A stretch of DNA of 64,000 bases, from the NCBI RefSeq assembly GCF_001598295.1, contig NZ_BCYR01000011.1, positions 1 through 64,000 on the forward strand. The letters run 5' to 3'. Positions within the stretch are counted from its first letter, which is position 1. Each line of letters begins with the position of its first letter. Both the position numbers and the translations under genes were made by a program. Below are positions 18,786 to 29,079 of the stretch, piece by piece. Under the pieces are notes generated by a model. It had not been told where the DNA came from. It ran no database searches and saw only the letters and a program-made list of their open reading frames with translations. Origin of the DNA: Klebsiella ornithinolytica NBRC 105727 = ATCC 31898. Lineage in GTDB: Bacteria > Pseudomonadota > Gammaproteobacteria > Enterobacterales > Enterobacteriaceae.

Positions 18786-19873
18786 AAATTGGTGTCTTCG
18801 TTCCGATTGGTAATAACGGCTGGCTGATTTCAACCCACGCTCCGCAGTACATGCCGACGTTCGAACTGAATAAAGCGATCGTCCAGAAAGCGGAGCATTA
18901 CCACTTTGATTTTGCGCTGTCGATGATCAAACTGCGCGGTTTCGGCGGCAAAACCGAGTTCTGGGATCACAACCTCGAATCCTTTACCTTAATGGCCGGC
19001 CTGGCGGCGGTCACCTCGCGGATCCAGATCTACGCCACCGCCGCGACGCTCACGCTGCCGCCGGCCATTGTCGCTCGTATGGCCTCCACCATCGACGCTA
19101 TCTCCGGCGGCCGCTTTGGCGTCAATCTGGTGACCGGCTGGCAAAAACCAGAATATGAGCAGATGGGCATCTGGCCCGGCGACGACTACTTCGCCCGTCG
19201 CTACGACTATCTCACCGAATATGTCCAGGTGCTGCGCGACCTGTGGGGCACCGGGCGCAGCGACTTTAAAGGCGACTACTTCACGATGAATGACTGTCGC
19301 GTCAGCCCGCAGCCGTCGCAGCCGATGAAAGTTATCTGCGCCGGACAGAGCGATGCAGGGATGGCCTTCTCCGCCCAGTATGCCGACTATAACTTCTGCT
19401 TCGGAAAAGGGGTCAATACGCCGACCGCCTTTGCGCCGACCGCCGCGCGCATGATGCAGGCGGCGGAAAAGACCGGTCGCGACGTGGGCTCCTATGTGCT
19501 GTTCATGGTTATCGCCGATGAAACCGACGAAGCGGCTCGTGCTAAATGGGAGCACTACAAGGCGGGAGCCGATGACGAAGCGCTGGCCTGGCTCACCGAA
19601 CAAAGCCAGAAAGACACCCGTTCCGGGAGCGACACCAACGTGCGGCAAATGGCCGATCCGACCTCGGCGGTCAATATCAATATGGGCACGCTGGTTGGAT
19701 CCTACGCCAGCGTCGCCCGTATGCTCGACGACGTCGCCTCCGTACCCGGCACCGACGGCGTACTGCTCACGTTTGATGATTTTCTTTCCGGCATCGATGC
19801 CTTTGGCGAGCGCATTCAGCCGCTGATGCGCTGCCGCGACCATATTGCCACCGTTACCCGCGAGGTTGCCTGA
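18782..19873 (+). CDS. rutA: RutA, pyrimidine monooxygenase
   Basis: Flavin-dependent, luciferase-like monooxygenase of 363 residues that opens the uracil or thymine ring between N3 and C4 to give ureidoacrylate (or its methyl form), the first step of the Rut pathway. It works with the flavin reductase RutF. The sequence is almost identical to E. coli RutA through [17 protein letters not shown] and [21 protein letters not shown]. Start at 18782 has GAGAGGT upstream. The stop overlaps the rutB start. It is the first gene of rutABCDEFG. Confidence 0.97.
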   Translation: MKIGVFVPIGNNGWLISTHAPQYMPTFELNKAIVQKAEHYHFDFALSMIKLRGFGGKTEFWDHNLESFTLMAGLAAVTSRIQIYATAATLTLPPAIVARMASTIDAISGGRFGVNLVTGWQKPEYEQMGIWPGDDYFARRYDYLTEYVQVLRDLWGTGRSDFKGDYFTMNDCRVSPQPSQPMKVICAGQSDAGMAFSAQYADYNFCFGKGVNTPTAFAPTAARMMQAAEKTGRDVGSYVLFMVIADETDEAARAKWEHYKAGADDEALAWLTEQSQKDTRSGSDTNVRQMADPTSAVNINMGTLVGSYASVARMLDDVASVPGTDGVLLTFDDFLSGIDAFGERIQPLMRCRDHIATVTREVA

Positions 19874-20583
19874 TGATTACGCTTTCCGCCCGTCCGGAAT
19901 CCCTGACCTTCCCGGCGCAAAACAGCGCGCTGATCGTCGTCGATATGCAAAACGCCTATGCCAGCCAGGGAGGATATCTCGACCTCGCCGGATTTGACGT
20001 CTCCACCACCCGGCCGGTTATCGACAACATTAAAACCGCCGTCGCCGCGGCTCGCGCCGCCGGAATGGCGATCGTCTGGTTCCAGAACGGCTGGGACGAG
20101 GAGTATATGGAAGCCGGTGGCCCGGGGTCGCCGAACTACCACAAATCTAACGCCCTGAAGACCATGCGCCGTCGTCCTGAGCTGCAGGGCAAGCTGCTGG
20201 CTAAAGGCGGCTGGGATTATCAGCTGGTCGATGAGCTGCAGCCCCTGCCCGGTGATGTGGTGCTGCCGAAACCGCGCTACAGCGGCTTTTTCAACACGCA
20301 ACTGGACAGTATTTTGCGCAGCCGCGGCATCCGTCACCTGATTTTTACCGGTATCGCCACCAACGTTTGCGTGGAGTCCACCCTGCGCGACGGCTTCTTC
20401 CTGGAGTATTTCGGCGTCGTGCTGGAAGACGCCACCCACCAGGCGGGCCCGGCCTTCGCCCAGCAGGCTGCGCTGTTCAATATTGAGACCTTTTTTGGCT
20501 GGGTCAGCAATGTCGCCAGCTTCTGCGATGCGCTGGCCCCGGCCGCCGCGCACTCTCTCCCGGAGGAGAAACGTTATGCCTAA
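19873..20583 (+). CDS. rutB: RutB, ureidoacrylate amidohydrolase
   Basis: Isochorismatase-like cysteine hydrolase, 236 residues, which releases carbamate from ureidoacrylate to leave aminoacrylate. The nucleophile Cys166 sits in [12 protein letters not shown]; an Asp in VVDMQNAY (about residue 23) and a Lys complete the triad of the family. ATGA overlap with rutA suggests translational coupling; it overlaps rutC by eight bases. Confidence 0.95.
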   Translation: MITLSARPESLTFPAQNSALIVVDMQNAYASQGGYLDLAGFDVSTTRPVIDNIKTAVAAARAAGMAIVWFQNGWDEEYMEAGGPGSPNYHKSNALKTMRRRPELQGKLLAKGGWDYQLVDELQPLPGDVVLPKPRYSGFFNTQLDSILRSRGIRHLIFTGIATNVCVESTLRDGFFLEYFGVVLEDATHQAGPAFAQQAALFNIETFFGWVSNVASFCDALAPAAAHSLPEEKRYA

Positions 20584-20971
20584 ACAGGTCATTATTCCGC
20601 CCGGCACCACCACGCCGATCGCCCCTTTTGTCCCCGGTACGCTGGCCGATGGCGTGGTTTACGTCTCCGGTACGCTGCCGTTTGATAAACACAATAACGT
20701 GGTCTATCTCGATGACCCAAAGGCGCAAACCCGCCACGTTCTCGAAACGATCAAAACGGTGATCGAAACGGCGGGTGGCCGCATGGAGGATGTGACGTTC
20801 AACAGCATCTTTATCACCGACTGGAAAAACTACGCCGCGATTAACGAAGTCTATGCCGAGTTCTTCCCCGGGGATAAACCGGCGCGCTTCTGCATCCAGT
20901 GCGGACTGGTCAAGCCAGAGGCGCTGGTTGAGATTGCGACCGTCGCCCATATCGGAAAAACCGCATCATGA
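20576..20971 (+). CDS. rutC: RutC, aminoacrylate-processing protein (RidA family)
   Basis: A 131-residue trimeric RidA/YjgF-family protein, proposed to help reduce or deaminate the reactive aminoacrylate intermediate. The typical family patch [15 protein letters not shown] and the C-terminal [10 protein letters not shown] are visible. The start at 20576 ([10 protein letters not shown]) has GGAGGAGAAA upstream and overlaps the end of rutB. Confidence 0.93.
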   Translation: MPKQVIIPPGTTTPIAPFVPGTLADGVVYVSGTLPFDKHNNVVYLDDPKAQTRHVLETIKTVIETAGGRMEDVTFNSIFITDWKNYAAINEVYAEFFPGDKPARFCIQCGLVKPEALVEIATVAHIGKTAS

Positions 20972-21750
20972 AACTGAATATCTCCCCGGCCCCCTTTGAG
21001 GGCGCACCGACGGTGGTGCTGAGCGCCGGTTTAGGCGGTGCGGGCAGCTACTGGCTCCCGCAGCGCGCGGCGCTGGAACAACGGTATCAGCTGGTGAGCT
21101 ATGATCAGAACGGCACCGGTGAAAACGCCGGGCCGCTGCCCGCCGGCTACAGCACGGCGATCATGGCGCAGGAGCTCAATCAGGCGCTGCAGGCGGCGGG
21201 AATCTCCCGCTTTGCCCTGGTGGGGCACGCCCTCGGTGCGCTGATCGCCCTGCAGCTGGCGTTGGATTTTCCCGACGCGGTCAGCGGCCTGGTGTTGGTC
21301 AACGGCTGGCTAACCCTGTCTCCCCACACCCGTCGCTGTTTTCAGGTACGCGAGCGGCTGCTGCACGCCGGCGGCGCCCAGGCGTGGGTTGAGGCGCAGC
21401 CTTTGTTCCTCTACCCCGCGGAGTGGATGGCCGCCCGGATGCCAAGGCTGGAAGCGGAAGATGCGCTTGCGCTCAGCCATTTTCAGGGCAAGGAGAATCT
21501 GCTCAAGCGGCTGCAGGCGCTGAAGCAGGCCGACTTCACTCGCCGGGCCGCCGCCGTGGCATGCCCGACCCTGATCGTCAGCGCCCATGACGATCTGCTG
21601 GTTCCTGCTTCCTGCTCGCGCACGCTACAAGCGGCGATACCGGGTAGCCAGCGGGTCGAGATGGCCTGGGGCGGCCACGCCTGCAACGTGACCGATGCCG
21701 ACACCTTCAACCCTATTTTATGCAACGGTCTGGCCGCCATGCTGGCCTGA
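20968..21750 (+). CDS. rutD: RutD, alpha/beta-hydrolase acting on aminoacrylate
   Basis: An alpha/beta-hydrolase fold protein, 260 residues, thought to speed removal of ammonia from aminoacrylate to malonic semialdehyde. The nucleophile elbow reads GHALG instead of GxSxG, so the usual Ser is Ala; E. coli RutD has the same. The His in GGHACNVTD near the end is retained. ATGA overlap with rutC. Confidence 0.94.
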   Translation: MKLNISPAPFEGAPTVVLSAGLGGAGSYWLPQRAALEQRYQLVSYDQNGTGENAGPLPAGYSTAIMAQELNQALQAAGISRFALVGHALGALIALQLALDFPDAVSGLVLVNGWLTLSPHTRRCFQVRERLLHAGGAQAWVEAQPLFLYPAEWMAARMPRLEAEDALALSHFQGKENLLKRLQALKQADFTRRAAAVACPTLIVSAHDDLLVPASCSRTLQAAIPGSQRVEMAWGGHACNVTDADTFNPILCNGLAAMLA

Positions 21751-21764
21751 TATCAGGAGAATCT

Positions 21765-22355
21765 ATGAGCGAAAGCATTAGCCAAAGCGCGCGCGACAGT
21801 CTGTTTACTCACGCCCGTACCCACAACGGCTGGCTGGATAAACCGGTCAGCGATAGCCTGCTGCACGAAATATACGATCTGATGAAAATGGGTCCGACCT
21901 CCGCCAACTGCTCCCCCGCGCGGATCCTTTTTGTCCGCACGCCGGAAGGAAAGGAGAAGCTGCGCCCGACGCTCTCCAGCGGCAACCTCGAAAAAACCCT
22001 GCGCGCGCCGGTGACCGCCATCGTGGCCTGGGATCGCGCCTTCTACGATCGTCTGCCGACGCTGTTTCCCCACGGCGATGCCCGCAGCTGGTTCACCTCC
22101 AGCCCACAGCTGGCGGAAGAGACCGCCTTTCGCAACAGCTCTCTGCAGGCGGCATATCTGATTTTCGCCTGCCGCGCCCTTGGCCTGGATACCGGCCCGA
22201 TGTCGGGATTTGACCGCGACAAGGTCGATGCGGCGTTCTTCGCCGAAAACGGCTGGAAGAGCAATCTGTTGATCAATATCGGTTACGGCGACGAGACCCG
22301 GCTGTACGGTCGTCTGCCGCGCCTGCCCTTCGATGATGCCTGCCAGCTGGCGTAA
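21765..22355 (+). CDS. rutE: RutE, malonic semialdehyde reductase
   Basis: Nitroreductase-fold flavoprotein of 196 residues, identical in length to E. coli RutE. It reduces malonic semialdehyde to 3-hydroxypropionate, the end product of uracil breakdown. The nitroreductase motif [15 protein letters not shown] binds FMN. Start at 21765 (MSESISQ) has AGGAGAATCT upstream; earlier in-frame starts lie inside rutD. Confidence 0.95.
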   Translation: MSESISQSARDSLFTHARTHNGWLDKPVSDSLLHEIYDLMKMGPTSANCSPARILFVRTPEGKEKLRPTLSSGNLEKTLRAPVTAIVAWDRAFYDRLPTLFPHGDARSWFTSSPQLAEETAFRNSSLQAAYLIFACRALGLDTGPMSGFDRDKVDAAFFAENGWKSNLLINIGYGDETRLYGRLPRLPFDDACQLA

Positions 22356-22364
22356 GGAGCCACT

Positions 22365-22859
22365 ATGTCCGTAGCGGATAAACAGAGTTTTCGTGACGCC
22401 ATGGCCCAGGTCGGCGCAGCGGTCAACGTCATTACCACCGATGGCCCGGCGGGTCGGGCCGGATTTACCGCCAGCGCGGTCTGTAGCGTGACCGATACGC
22501 CCCCCACGCTGCTGGTCTGTCTCAACCGTTCCGCCTCGGTGTGGCCAACCTTCCGCCAGCACCAGGCGCTGTGCGTCAACACCCTGGCGGCTGGCCAGGA
22601 GTCGCTCTCCAACGTCTTTGGCGGTAAAACGCCGATGGCGGAGCGTTTCGCTGCCGCCGAATGGCAAACCGGTCTCACCGGCTGCCCGCGGCTGGTGGAT
22701 GCGCTGGTCAGCTTCGATTGTCGTATCAACCAGATAGTCAGCGTCGGCACCCACGACATTTTGTTCTGTGAAGTGGCCGCCATCGTCAGACATCCAGAGC
22801 CGCGCGGGCTGATGTGGTTCGACCGCGGCTACCATACGCTTATGCGTCCAGCCTGTTAA
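22365..22859 (+). CDS. rutF: RutF, FMN reductase partner of RutA
   Basis: Flavin reductase of the HpaC/RutF type, 164 residues. It supplies reduced FMN to RutA. Family motifs [21 protein letters not shown] fragment and SLSNVFGG are present. AAGGAG lies six bases before the ATG. Confidence 0.95.
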   Translation: MSVADKQSFRDAMAQVGAAVNVITTDGPAGRAGFTASAVCSVTDTPPTLLVCLNRSASVWPTFRQHQALCVNTLAAGQESLSNVFGGKTPMAERFAAAEWQTGLTGCPRLVDALVSFDCRINQIVSVGTHDILFCEVAAIVRHPEPRGLMWFDRGYHTLMRPAC

Positions 22860-22880
22860 CTTCAAACCCGGGATATCATC

Positions 22881-24203
22881 ATGGCACTTTTCGATTTTCC
22901 TCGCTGGCAGTTGACCTCCCCTTCCGCCGCGTCCGGCGTGGTGGCCCCCGATGAACGCCTCTCCGTCGGACAAACGATGGTCATGGGCGTCCAGCACGCG
23001 GTCGCCATGTTTGGCGCCACGGTGCTGATGCCCATCCTGATGGGGCTGGATCCTAACCTGGCGATTTTATTGTCCGGTATCGGCACGCTACTGTTTTTCC
23101 TCGTGACCGGCGGCCGGGTGCCAAGCTATCTGGGCTCCAGCGCCGCCTTCATCGGCGTGGTTATCGCCGTCACCGGCTTTAATGGGCAGGGACTCAATCC
23201 GCACCTTAGCGTTGCCCTCGGGGGGATTATCGCCTGCGGCCTGGTCTACACCCTGATTGGCGTCGTGGTGATGAAAATCGGTACCCGCTGGATTGAACGA
23301 CTGATGCCGCCGGTAGTGACCGGCGCGGTGGTAATGGCCATTGGGCTCAATCTCGCCCCTATCGCCGTGCACAGCGTCTCCGCCTCCGCCTTCGATGGCT
23401 GGATGGCGGTGCTGACCGTACTCTGTATCGGACTGGTGGCGGTTTTTACCCGCGGGATGATCCAGCGGCTGCTGATTCTCGTTGGCCTGATCGTCGCCTG
23501 CGGGCTGTACGCGCTGCTGGCGAATATCTTCGGGCTGGGTAAACCGCTCGACTTTACCTTACTCCACCAGGCGGCGTGGTTCGGGCTGCCGCACTTTACC
23601 GCCCCGACCTTTGACGGCCAGGCAATGATGCTGATAGCCCCGGTGGCGGTGATTCTGGTGGCGGAAAACCTGGGGCATCTGAAAGCGGTCGCCGGAATGA
23701 CCGGACGCAATATGGATCCTTATATGGGACGGGCGTTCGTCGGTGACGGGCTGGCGACGATGCTCTCCGGCGCGGTTGGCGGCAGCGGCGTGACCACCTA
23801 TGCCGAAAATATCGGCGTGATGGCGGTGACCAAAGTCTATTCCACCCTGGTGTTCGTAGCCGCCGCGCTGATTGCCATTTTACTCGGCTTTTCACCGAAG
23901 TTTGGCGCGTTAATCCACACCATTCCCGGGCCGGTTATCGGCGGCGCGTCGATCGTGGTGTTTGGCTTGATTGCGGTCGCCGGCGCCCGTATCTGGGTGC
24001 AGAATCGGGTTGATCTGAGTCAGAACAGCAATCTGATCATGGTGGCGGTCACGCTGGTGCTCGGTGCCGGTGATTTTGCCCTGTCGCTGGGCGGGTTTAC
24101 CCTTGGCGGGATCGGAACGGCCACCTTCGGCGCCATTTTACTTCACGCGCTGCTTAACCGCCGCGCACGTGAAGCAGAACAGCCCGGCGTCACCCCCGTT
24201 TAA
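22881..24203 (+). CDS. rutG: RutG, pyrimidine permease
   Basis: Inner-membrane uracil/thymine transporter of the NCS2 nucleobase:cation symporter family, 440 residues with about 14 hydrophobic segments. The NCS2 motif VAENLGHLKAVAGMTGR and the preceding substrate-site Glu are conserved. It is the last rut gene. A hairpin at 24226-24247 (AGAGGGTG/CACCCTCT) follows without a T run. Confidence 0.95.
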   Translation: MALFDFPRWQLTSPSAASGVVAPDERLSVGQTMVMGVQHAVAMFGATVLMPILMGLDPNLAILLSGIGTLLFFLVTGGRVPSYLGSSAAFIGVVIAVTGFNGQGLNPHLSVALGGIIACGLVYTLIGVVVMKIGTRWIERLMPPVVTGAVVMAIGLNLAPIAVHSVSASAFDGWMAVLTVLCIGLVAVFTRGMIQRLLILVGLIVACGLYALLANIFGLGKPLDFTLLHQAAWFGLPHFTAPTFDGQAMMLIAPVAVILVAENLGHLKAVAGMTGRNMDPYMGRAFVGDGLATMLSGAVGGSGVTTYAENIGVMAVTKVYSTLVFVAAALIAILLGFSPKFGALIHTIPGPVIGGASIVVFGLIAVAGARIWVQNRVDLSQNSNLIMVAVTLVLGAGDFALSLGGFTLGGIGTATFGAILLHALLNRRAREAEQPGVTPV

Positions 24204-24280
24204 ATCGCAGCGCTTACGGGCGGCGAAGAGGGTGTCGCCCCACCCTCTATGCGCTGCCAGCAGGCTCTCGCGATGGGCAA

Positions 24281-24306
24281 TAAAAACCGCCGGCGAATGC
24301 CGGCGG
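24281..24306 (-). terminator. Terminator of ymdF
   Basis: On the minus strand CCGCCGGC, loop ATTC, GCCGGCGG, then TTTTTA, about 65 bases past the ymdF stop. Confidence 0.75.
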
Positions 24307-24369
24307 CGAGGAGAATGTGGCTGGCGCCGAGGAGAGGATAGCCACATCGAACACAGTCAGCCGCGCCGA

Positions 24370-24543
24370 TCAGCTATGACGATTGCCGTGACTGTTTTTC
24401 CCCCCTTTTTTGCCTGCTTCCGAGGCGCGCTGGGGATCGTTTTTGAAGTTCCCCCCGCTATGCTGGCCACCCTTACGACCTGCTTCTGATGCTCTTTCAC
24501 GATCCTCAGCAAAATTGCCGGAACCGCCACGATGGTTTGCCAT
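24370..24543 (-). CDS. ymdF: YmdF, KGG-repeat stress-induced protein
   Basis: A 57-residue Gly/Lys-rich protein with two KGG repeats: EAGRKGGQHSGGNF and EAGKKGGKNSHGNR. It starts MANHRGGSGNF, has GGAGGT eight bases before the ATG, and matches E. coli YmdF closely in sequence and length. Members of this con-10-like family are induced in stationary phase and stress; molecular role is unknown. It is the only gene between rutG and wrbA, as in E. coli. Confidence 0.93.
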   Translation of the reverse strand: MANHRGGSGNFAEDRERASEAGRKGGQHSGGNFKNDPQRASEAGKKGGKNSHGNRHS

Positions 24544-24651
24544 CACTGACCTCCACTTGGTTAGACATCATCTTGCATTGCGTACAATACGAGGCCGCGA
24601 CTCAGCGGCAGATGGCATGGCCATTTTTCGTATTGCGTGCTGTTAAGCGTA

Positions 24652-24670
24652 GTGAATGAAACTCATTCAC
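24652..24670. promoter_or_regulatory. Perfect palindrome upstream of ymdF and wrbA
   Basis: GTGAATGAAACTCATTCAC has 8-base arms around AAC. It stands in the 380-base gap between divergent ymdF and wrbA. It has the size of a dimeric repressor site; no regulator can be named. The rest of the gap is AT-rich promoter-like DNA with a looser inverted pair, GCGTACAATACGA and TCGTATTGCGTGC. Confidence 0.45.
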
Positions 24671-24856
24671 CAGGTAAATAGTAACATTCTGTAATAATTT
24701 GACGCCCGCAACGGATTTACCGCCGTCCGCGCCGCGCTAAGCGTCTCTTATGGCTGATGAAAAGCGGGCGGATAAAGATGTTTCTTTTTGCGACAAACGC
24801 GTTCTTTGCAATTTTGTTATAAATCAAATAAATGATTGTTAGATTTGCACTCTTAG

Positions 24857-25522
<666 letters not shown>

Positions 25523-25542
25523 CCTTCAGCAGGAGGATTTGC

Positions 25543-25770
25543 ATGCCAACTCAAGAAGCGAAAGCCCACCACGTGGGTGAATGGGCAAGTTTACGAAATA
25601 CCTCTTTAGAGATCGCCGAAGCGATTTTTGAATTAGCCAAATACGATGAGAAGTTAGCAGAAAAAATCTGGGAAGAAGGCAGCGATGAAGTGCTCTCTTT
25701 GGCCTTCGCGAAAACGGATAAAGACGCCCTTTTCTGGGGTGAGCAAACCATCGAGCGCAAAAACGTATAA
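25543..25770 (+). CDS. yccJ: YccJ family protein
   Basis: A 75-residue acidic helical protein, same length as E. coli YccJ, of unknown function. It starts [14 protein letters not shown] with AGGAGGATTTGC upstream. It is co-oriented with wrbA in a two-gene unit that ends at the terminator near 25814. Confidence 0.93.
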   Translation: MPTQEAKAHHVGEWASLRNTSLEIAEAIFELAKYDEKLAEKIWEEGSDEVLSLAFAKTDKDALFWGEQTIERKNV

Positions 25771-25813
25771 CCCGAAGCGCCCGGCGCACGATCGGGCCAA
25801 CAAAACAAAACCC

Positions 25814-25845
25814 GGACCGACCAGCCATGGCCGGTCCGTTTTTTC
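25814..25845. terminator. Bidirectional terminator between yccJ and agp
   Basis: GGACCG (25814-25819) pairs with CGGTCC (25832-25837), followed by GTTTTTTC on the plus strand and an A-rich flank on the other side. Confidence 0.75.
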
Positions 25846-27092
25846 TATTTCGCCGCGTCGTTCATCACCTGCTTAAAGGTCTCCATCGGACAGAAGCCGT
25901 TGGCATCCACCGGGCAGCCGTTCAGCGCCAGGGTCACGCGCTGCGGCGGGGATTGCAGGGTTAAGGTTTCGGTATTGCGCAGCTGCGCCGTGCTTTGATA
26001 CACATACTCGATTTTCATCAGCTCGCGGTTAGCGCCGCTATCATGCCAGCGCTGGAAAACGATCTTCCCGCCGATCGGGGTGCGTTCATACTGGTCATGC
26101 AGCTGATAAGGTCTGAAGTCTAATGCCGTCAGCAGTGAGGCAATATTGGAATCGTGCCCCACCAGCAGCGTCACTTTCGCCGCCTGAGCGGGATCGCTGA
26201 CCAGCGCTTTATCGATATATTTCACCAGCGGTTTAGCCACGTTGCGCGCCACTTCCGCCGAGGTGAACAGGCTATCCTGATAGCCGTTTTTCAGCTTCGA
26301 TAACACCTGCCACTGTTTGTCGGTTTTTATCTCACCCCACGCCACCTGATCCAGCGGATACCCTTCGTAATACTGCAGCGTGAAGGCATCAACCAGCGAA
26401 TTACCCACCTTTAACGGCCCGGAAACACCCGGTTCCTGCTGATATTTTGCGCTGAAGGTATCTTTGCCGTCGCTCAGCGAGCACTGCTGCTTCTCTTTAC
26501 AGGAGGGTGAATTTTGATAGTCCGTCATCACTTCGAGTAGCTTGTAGCTGTCGGCCAGCTGCATTGTCTGCCGCTCTTTTTCCATCGCCTGTACGGCTTT
26601 TTCGCTAAAGGCGGCAGAATCGTCGGTAATCACCGGGTTAAACGTCGGGTCCATGGTGCCCATTTGCGGCTGGTGATGAACCGTGACTCCACAGCCGGGG
26701 AAGGCGCCGGTTATAAAGAACTGCGCGGTCGCCACGGTACGTTGCAGACTGTTGGCGTAAGCGTAAACGGTATTCTCCGGCGGACACTCACCGCGGGTGA
26801 CCAGCCCCTGCTGCGCCAGCCATTCACGCATATAGTGCCCCATATAGACCTCAAGCACTCCGCCCTTCGTGGTCAGCTGGCCGCCGGGCACATCCCACTC
26901 CGGCCATGATTTCGGCGTTGACTGCTCCAGCACGCTGCCGTTGTTGGCCAGCGGCGCGCGCAGGTTGTGGCGACTCATGATCAACACCTGCTGTAGCTGA
27001 TAGCCCTGCGGTGCCGTCTGTTCCTCAGCCTGGGCAGCCGTCGATAACAATACGGCGCCGGCCACGACGCTGGCGAGTAGACTCTTTTGCAT
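25845..27092 (-). CDS. agp: Agp, periplasmic glucose-1-phosphatase
   Basis: A histidine acid phosphatase of 415 residues releasing glucose from glucose-1-phosphate in the periplasm; many homologues also have phytase activity. A signal peptide ends near AAQA (residue 22). The phosphate-binding motif appears as SRHNLRAP, with the catalytic His, and the proton-donor motif as GHDSNIAS. Paired Cys are spread along the chain as expected for a periplasmic enzyme. Same neighbourhood as in E. coli. Confidence 0.96.
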   Translation of the reverse strand: MQKSLLASVVAGAVLLSTAAQAEEQTAPQGYQLQQVLIMSRHNLRAPLANNGSVLEQSTPKSWPEWDVPGGQLTTKGGVLEVYMGHYMREWLAQQGLVTRGECPPENTVYAYANSLQRTVATAQFFITGAFPGCGVTVHHQPQMGTMDPTFNPVITDDSAAFSEKAVQAMEKERQTMQLADSYKLLEVMTDYQNSPSCKEKQQCSLSDGKDTFSAKYQQEPGVSGPLKVGNSLVDAFTLQYYEGYPLDQVAWGEIKTDKQWQVLSKLKNGYQDSLFTSAEVARNVAKPLVKYIDKALVSDPAQAAKVTLLVGHDSNIASLLTALDFRPYQLHDQYERTPIGGKIVFQRWHDSGANRELMKIEYVYQSTAQLRNTETLTLQSPPQRVTLALNGCPVDANGFCPMETFKQVMNDAAK

Positions 27093-27211
27093 CCCTTAAT
27101 CCTCAGTCAGTGATTATCATCGCTTACATTGTGACAAATTGATGACATTTTTCCGCACGACGGCTCGCAAACTGACGCAACGGGAGAAACTTTTCTCAGC
27201 CCGGGGAAATA

Positions 27212-27226
27212 GTTTTATAATAAAAC
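27212..27226. promoter_or_regulatory. Palindrome over the HxlR gene promoter
   Basis: GTTTTATAATAAAAC is a perfect palindrome centred on one base and contains TATAAT (27216-27221), so a bound regulator would cover the -10 box of the HxlR gene that starts at 27249. Likely autoregulatory operator. Confidence 0.5.
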
Positions 27227-27248
27227 AACTGAAGCCACAGGAGCTCTC

Positions 27249-27698
27249 GTGAAACGTACCCGTCTGGAAAACAGCAGTTGCCCTATTGCCCGCTCACTTG
27301 ACGTCATTGGCGACTGGTGGTCGCTACTCATTGTCCGCGATGCCCTGGGGGGGACCCGGCGCTTCAGCGAATTTCAAAAGCACCTTGGCATTGCTAAGAA
27401 CATGCTCGCCGGGCGGCTAAAAATGCTGGTGGATGAAGGTATTCTCACGATGCAGCCCGCTTCAGACGGTAGCGCATGGCAGGAGTACGTGCTTACCGAA
27501 AAGGGGCGTGGGCTGCAAACTGTGCTGGTTGCGCTGGCGCAATGGGCCGACGAGTATCTGTTGACGCCCGACGAACCCGCCACCGTATTGATTGATAATC
27601 TCACGCGCCAGCCGCTGCGCAAACTGGTGCTGCAGGCCGCCGATGGCCGGACGCTCCGACCCGATGACATCACCACCAGGCTACCTGTAACAGACTGA
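27249..27698 (+). CDS. HxlR-family transcriptional regulator (first module)
   Basis: A 149-residue winged-helix protein of the HxlR family: CPIARSLDVIGDWWSLLIVRDAL, FSEFQKHLGIAKNMLAGRLKMLVDEGIL, then a wing. Cys11 lies at the position where YodB, HypR and QorR type members carry a redox- or electrophile-sensing Cys. A C-terminal tail of about 40 residues is longer than usual. It is followed at 130 bases by an SDR gene in the same direction, with AT-rich inverted repeats before both genes, so it probably controls itself and the reductase. Confidence 0.85.
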   Translation: MKRTRLENSSCPIARSLDVIGDWWSLLIVRDALGGTRRFSEFQKHLGIAKNMLAGRLKMLVDEGILTMQPASDGSAWQEYVLTEKGRGLQTVLVALAQWADEYLLTPDEPATVLIDNLTRQPLRKLVLQAADGRTLRPDDITTRLPVTD

Positions 27699-27755
27699 TT
27701 TTAATTATTATTCTGTTTTAATCATTTCTCATAATAAAATAATCCTTACATATTG

Positions 27756-27807
27756 GTTGCATTATTAAACTATTTAACTCAGGCTGAATTTGGTTTAATA
27801 ATGCAAC
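27756..27807. promoter_or_regulatory. 15-base inverted repeat before the first SDR gene
   Basis: GTTGCATTATTAAAC at 27756-27770 and GTTTAATAATGCAAC at 27793-27807 are exact reverse complements separated by 22 bases. The TTATTAAAC half resembles the palindrome before the HxlR gene. Candidate operator; it could also form a leader hairpin. Confidence 0.5.
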
Positions 27808-27828
27808 TATATTACTTGAGGTAACGCC

Positions 27829-28623
27829 ATGACGACCCCTTCCCAAACCGCGTTAATTACCGGCGCATCTTCCGGCATCGGCGCCCTGTATGCCGAACGT
27901 CTCGCCGCGCGCGGCTATCACCTGATTCTGGTCGCACGCCGTGAAGAACGTTTGCAGGCCCTCGCCGAGGAGCTGCAACGCCAGTATGGCATTCGGGCCG
28001 ACGTGCTAAAGGCAGACCTGAGCGAAGAAAGCGGTATCCGCGCCGTTGAAGCGCGCCTGCAGTCGGATCCGACGATTGCGCTGGTGATTAATAACGCCGG
28101 CACGGCGAAAATGGGAGGATTGCTGAGCGCGGATGTGCGCGAGCATCAGATGATTCATACCCTGAATACCACCGCTCTGCTGCGCCTGAGCTATGCTGCG
28201 TTGGCTGCCTTCAGCCCCCGAGGTCAGGGGACGCTGATCAATATCGCCTCAATCCTTGCGCTGCATGCGCTACCGGGCAGCGCCGTCTACAGCGCCAGCA
28301 AAGCGTGGGTGCTGAGCTTTACCCGCGCGCTTCAGGAAGAGTTTGCCGACAGCGGTGTGCGTATTCAGGCGGTGCTTCCGGCGGCAACCGCGACGGATCT
28401 GTGGCCCACCTCCGGCGTCGCTCTTGACGCCCTGCCGGCAGGATCGGTGATGACGACGGAAGATCTGGTGGACGCGGCGCTGAGCGGCCTCGATCAGGGC
28501 GAGAATATCACCCTGCCGCCGGTTCACGATCTGGCGCTGTGGACCCATTTCGACCAGGCGAGACTCGCGCTGTTCGGCAGTGCACGCACCGGCCAACCGG
28601 CGCCGCGCTATCGCCGGGCTTAA
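27829..28623 (+). CDS. Short-chain dehydrogenase/reductase (first module)
   Basis: An SDR of 264 residues. The NADP-type Rossmann motif TGASSGIG (about 12-19) is followed by basic ARREER, favouring NADPH. The NNAG motif and catalytic YSASK are in place. SDRs of this length with the QYGIRADVLKADLSEESG pattern reduce varied carbonyls; the substrate is unknown. GAGGTAACGCC lies before the ATG. Its stop overlaps the converging HxlR gene by four bases. Confidence 0.88.
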   Translation: MTTPSQTALITGASSGIGALYAERLAARGYHLILVARREERLQALAEELQRQYGIRADVLKADLSEESGIRAVEARLQSDPTIALVINNAGTAKMGGLLSADVREHQMIHTLNTTALLRLSYAALAAFSPRGQGTLINIASILALHALPGSAVYSASKAWVLSFTRALQEEFADSGVRIQAVLPAATATDLWPTSGVALDALPAGSVMTTEDLVDAALSGLDQGENITLPPVHDLALWTHFDQARLALFGSARTGQPAPRYRRA

Positions 28624-28979
28624 CGTTTGAGCAGGTGGCCGTGCTGACTCATCCACTCCGCCAGCGGCTGAAGCGCACTGCGCATCGACAGCCCCAGGGC
28701 AGTTATCTGATATTCAACGCGGGGGGGTATTTCGGGATAGACGCAGCGCGACACCAGCCCGCGCTGCTCGAACAGCCGCAGCTGGCGGGTCAGCTCTTTT
28801 TGCGTAATCGGCGCCGCCGCGCGCAGCAGCTCGCCGAAGCGCACCGGCGCATTTAGGACAATCAGCCGGTAGAGAATCGGGATCGCCCACTTCCCGGCAA
28901 TCAGATTCACAAAATCGGTCATCGGGCACGCATGCTGCACAAAATTATTTTCCCCGACGCGCGCCGCTCTCTTCGCCAT
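28620..28979 (-). CDS. HxlR-family transcriptional regulator (second module)
   Basis: A 119-residue winged-helix HxlR regulator. CPMTDFVNLIAGKWAIPILYRL, FGELLRAAAPITQKELTRQLRLFEQRGLV and the wing PPRVEYQITALG are typical. Cys18 is at the redox-sensor position of the family. It is divergent from an SDR gene over a gap of 100 bases with two palindromes, so it most likely represses that gene. Distinct in sequence from the regulator at 27249. Confidence 0.88.
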   Translation of the reverse strand: MAKRAARVGENNFVQHACPMTDFVNLIAGKWAIPILYRLIVLNAPVRFGELLRAAAPITQKELTRQLRLFEQRGLVSRCVYPEIPPRVEYQITALGLSMRSALQPLAEWMSQHGHLLKR

Positions 28980-29000
28980 AGCACACCTTTCGCCTCATTA

Positions 29001-29033
29001 GTATCCAATTGGTACCTGGTATCCTTTGGATAC
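29001..29033. promoter_or_regulatory. Two operator palindromes in the HxlR/SDR divergent promoter
   Basis: GTATCCAATTGGTAC at 29001-29015 and GTATCCTTTGGATAC at 29019-29033 are two 15-base dyads spaced 18 bases apart, with shared GTATCC and similar right arms. They lie between the divergent genes and fit tandem HxlR dimer sites. Confidence 0.65.
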
Positions 29034-29079
29034 TAAAGCTTTTATAGTCCCTTTTCCAGAGCACAGTCAGGAGAAGATA

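Noticed and set aside
21234-21248. RutD inactivated because the nucleophile elbow lacks Ser
   Set aside because: E. coli RutD has the same GHALG sequence, so this is the normal state of the family.
27111-27129. Fur box upstream of agp (GTGATTATCATC)
   Set aside because: Only about 11 of 19 positions match, and agp has no known iron role.
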